Source of the DNA: Gammaproteobacteria bacterium
Lineage (GTDB): Bacteria > Pseudomonadota > Gammaproteobacteria > Enterobacterales > Alteromonadaceae
NCBI GenBank assembly: GCA_023380515.1
Contig: JAMCRH010000309.1
Coordinates: 1 to 6,513, forward strand
DNA: 6,513 nt
Direction: 5' to 3'
In this document: one piece after another, positions 5,943 through 6,513 of the stretch
Layout: every line of letters starts with the position of its first letter
How positions within the stretch are numbered: the first letter of the stretch is position 1
Made by a program: the position numbers and the translations under genes
The notes under the pieces: generated by a model
Seen by the model: the letters and a program-made list of their open reading frames with translations, nothing else
The model's database searches: none
What the model was told of the DNA's origin: nothing

Positions 5943-6513
5943 TTAGTTACAGTTGACGTTTTGACAACGCGCATGAGCTGGCACCACATCCACATCAACA
6001 TGCCCCAGCCGCAGTTGATCTGGGCTAAACTCTCGAGCGAACGGGATTAATCCGAGAATAGATTGAATTTGTTGAAAGCCAATTTGATTTAGAAAATCTG
6101 TGGTAGTCAGTGCTTTTGGTCGGCTACTTAAATGTGCCAAACTCTGCGGTTGCCACGCATTGCTAAGACGACTGAACCTTAGCCATGACTGTTCCTCATC
6201 TTCGTGTTTTAACTCTGCCACAGCCAAATTGTTCGTTGGTAATGAAAACCCGCGCTGTATGCTCAACAGATCCCAAACCGGAGCGATCAAATTGGCAAAG
6301 GCATAATTACTACTTGTTCGATAATCCAGCTCGTAGTCGTCTCCCACGGCTAACCGAAACTCTTTTTCGTAATCCTCAAGCTCTAAGTTTTCGAGTCCTG
6401 CGGCACTGCGCAAAGGTTGATCTGCAAGAATGACGGGCAACAATTCTTGCCCGCGCCAGCGCTTGGCTAAACTTTGTTCAACATGCGGCATTGACACCAA
6501 CAGTAATAATCCG
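5943..6513 (-). CDS. Probable TadE/TadG-like pilus-associated protein, 5' end cut by window edge
   Basis: The frame is open from the right edge (first full codon at 6512) to TAA at 5943-5945, giving 189 residues of a protein whose N-terminus lies outside the window. The visible part begins GLLLLVSMPHVEQSLAKRWR, which looks like the end of a hydrophobic N-terminal helix followed by a basic turn, as in TadE/TadG pseudopilins. The rest is soluble. Near the C-terminus comes FAREFSPDQLRLGHVDVDVV, resembling a G-H-I-D-V-D-V-V-P motif I associate with Tad-linked pilus proteins of gammaproteobacteria. This is from memory and not checked. A Cys pair (CQNVNC) lies at the extreme C-terminus, suggesting a disulfide outside the cytoplasm. 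Internal TTG (6500) and ATG (6491) codons could be called as starts, but the frame continues through them. The next gene follows after 11 bp. Coding status is firm and the family is tentative. Confidence 0.6.
   Translation of the reverse strand, partial: GLLLLVSMPHVEQSLAKRWRGQELLPVILADQPLRSAAGLENLELEDYEKEFRLAVGDDYELDYRTSSNYAFANLIAPVWDLLSIQRGFSLPTNNLAVAELKHEDEEQSWLRFSRLSNAWQPQSLAHLSSRPKALTTTDFLNQIGFQQIQSILGLIPFAREFSPDQLRLGHVDVDVVPAHARCQNVNCN

Noticed and set aside
1..6513. Mobile elements, CRISPR repeats, tRNA or rRNA genes, toxin-antitoxin or defence genes
   Set aside because: The whole window is tiled by one compact minus-strand operon, and I found no inverted or direct repeats or RNA-gene signatures that would support any of these.

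Overview
The window is a stretch of minus-strand coding sequence holding the central part of a Tad/Flp (tight adherence, type IVc pilus) biogenesis cluster. Base composition is moderate. Glutamine-rich, Gram-negative-style proteins, a secretin, exported proteins with signal peptides and compact overlapping genes point to a gammaproteobacterium, possibly a marine Alteromonadales relative. The lineage is an inference and no marker gene here fixes it.

In transcription order (right to left) the layout is: a 5'-truncated protein that is probably a TadE/TadG-like pseudopilin or pilus-associated protein (5943-6513); a 204-residue exported protein of unknown family (5317-5931); CpaB/RcpC with a SAF domain (4520-5317); the CpaC/RcpA outer-membrane secretin (3123 to about 4514-4571); the TadA/CpaF ATPase (1827-3071); the inner-membrane platform proteins TadB (977-1834) and a short TadC (414-977); and the 5' part of a DUF192 (COG1430) protein that runs off the left edge (1-389). 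Gaps are 0-51 bp and several junctions overlap (TAATG twice, an 8-nt overlap at tadA/tadB), so the set reads as one operon. I see no internal terminator or convincing promoter. The main promoter should lie to the right of the window.

Inferred joint role: TadA hydrolyses ATP in the cytoplasm and drives pilin assembly through the TadB/TadC platform. The fibre leaves through the RcpA secretin, assisted by periplasmic CpaB/RcpC. The upstream TadE-like protein would be a minor pilin or pilus-associated subunit.

Points that depart from the textbook Tad locus are: no tadZ/cpaE between the secretin and tadA; no tadD directly after tadC, with a DUF192 gene there instead; an unrecognised exported protein translationally coupled to cpaB; a TadC of only 187 residues; and a secretin whose gate motif region is strongly diverged. 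I found no RNA gene, mobile element, CRISPR array or attachment site. This is a variant of a known machine and not a wholly new system.
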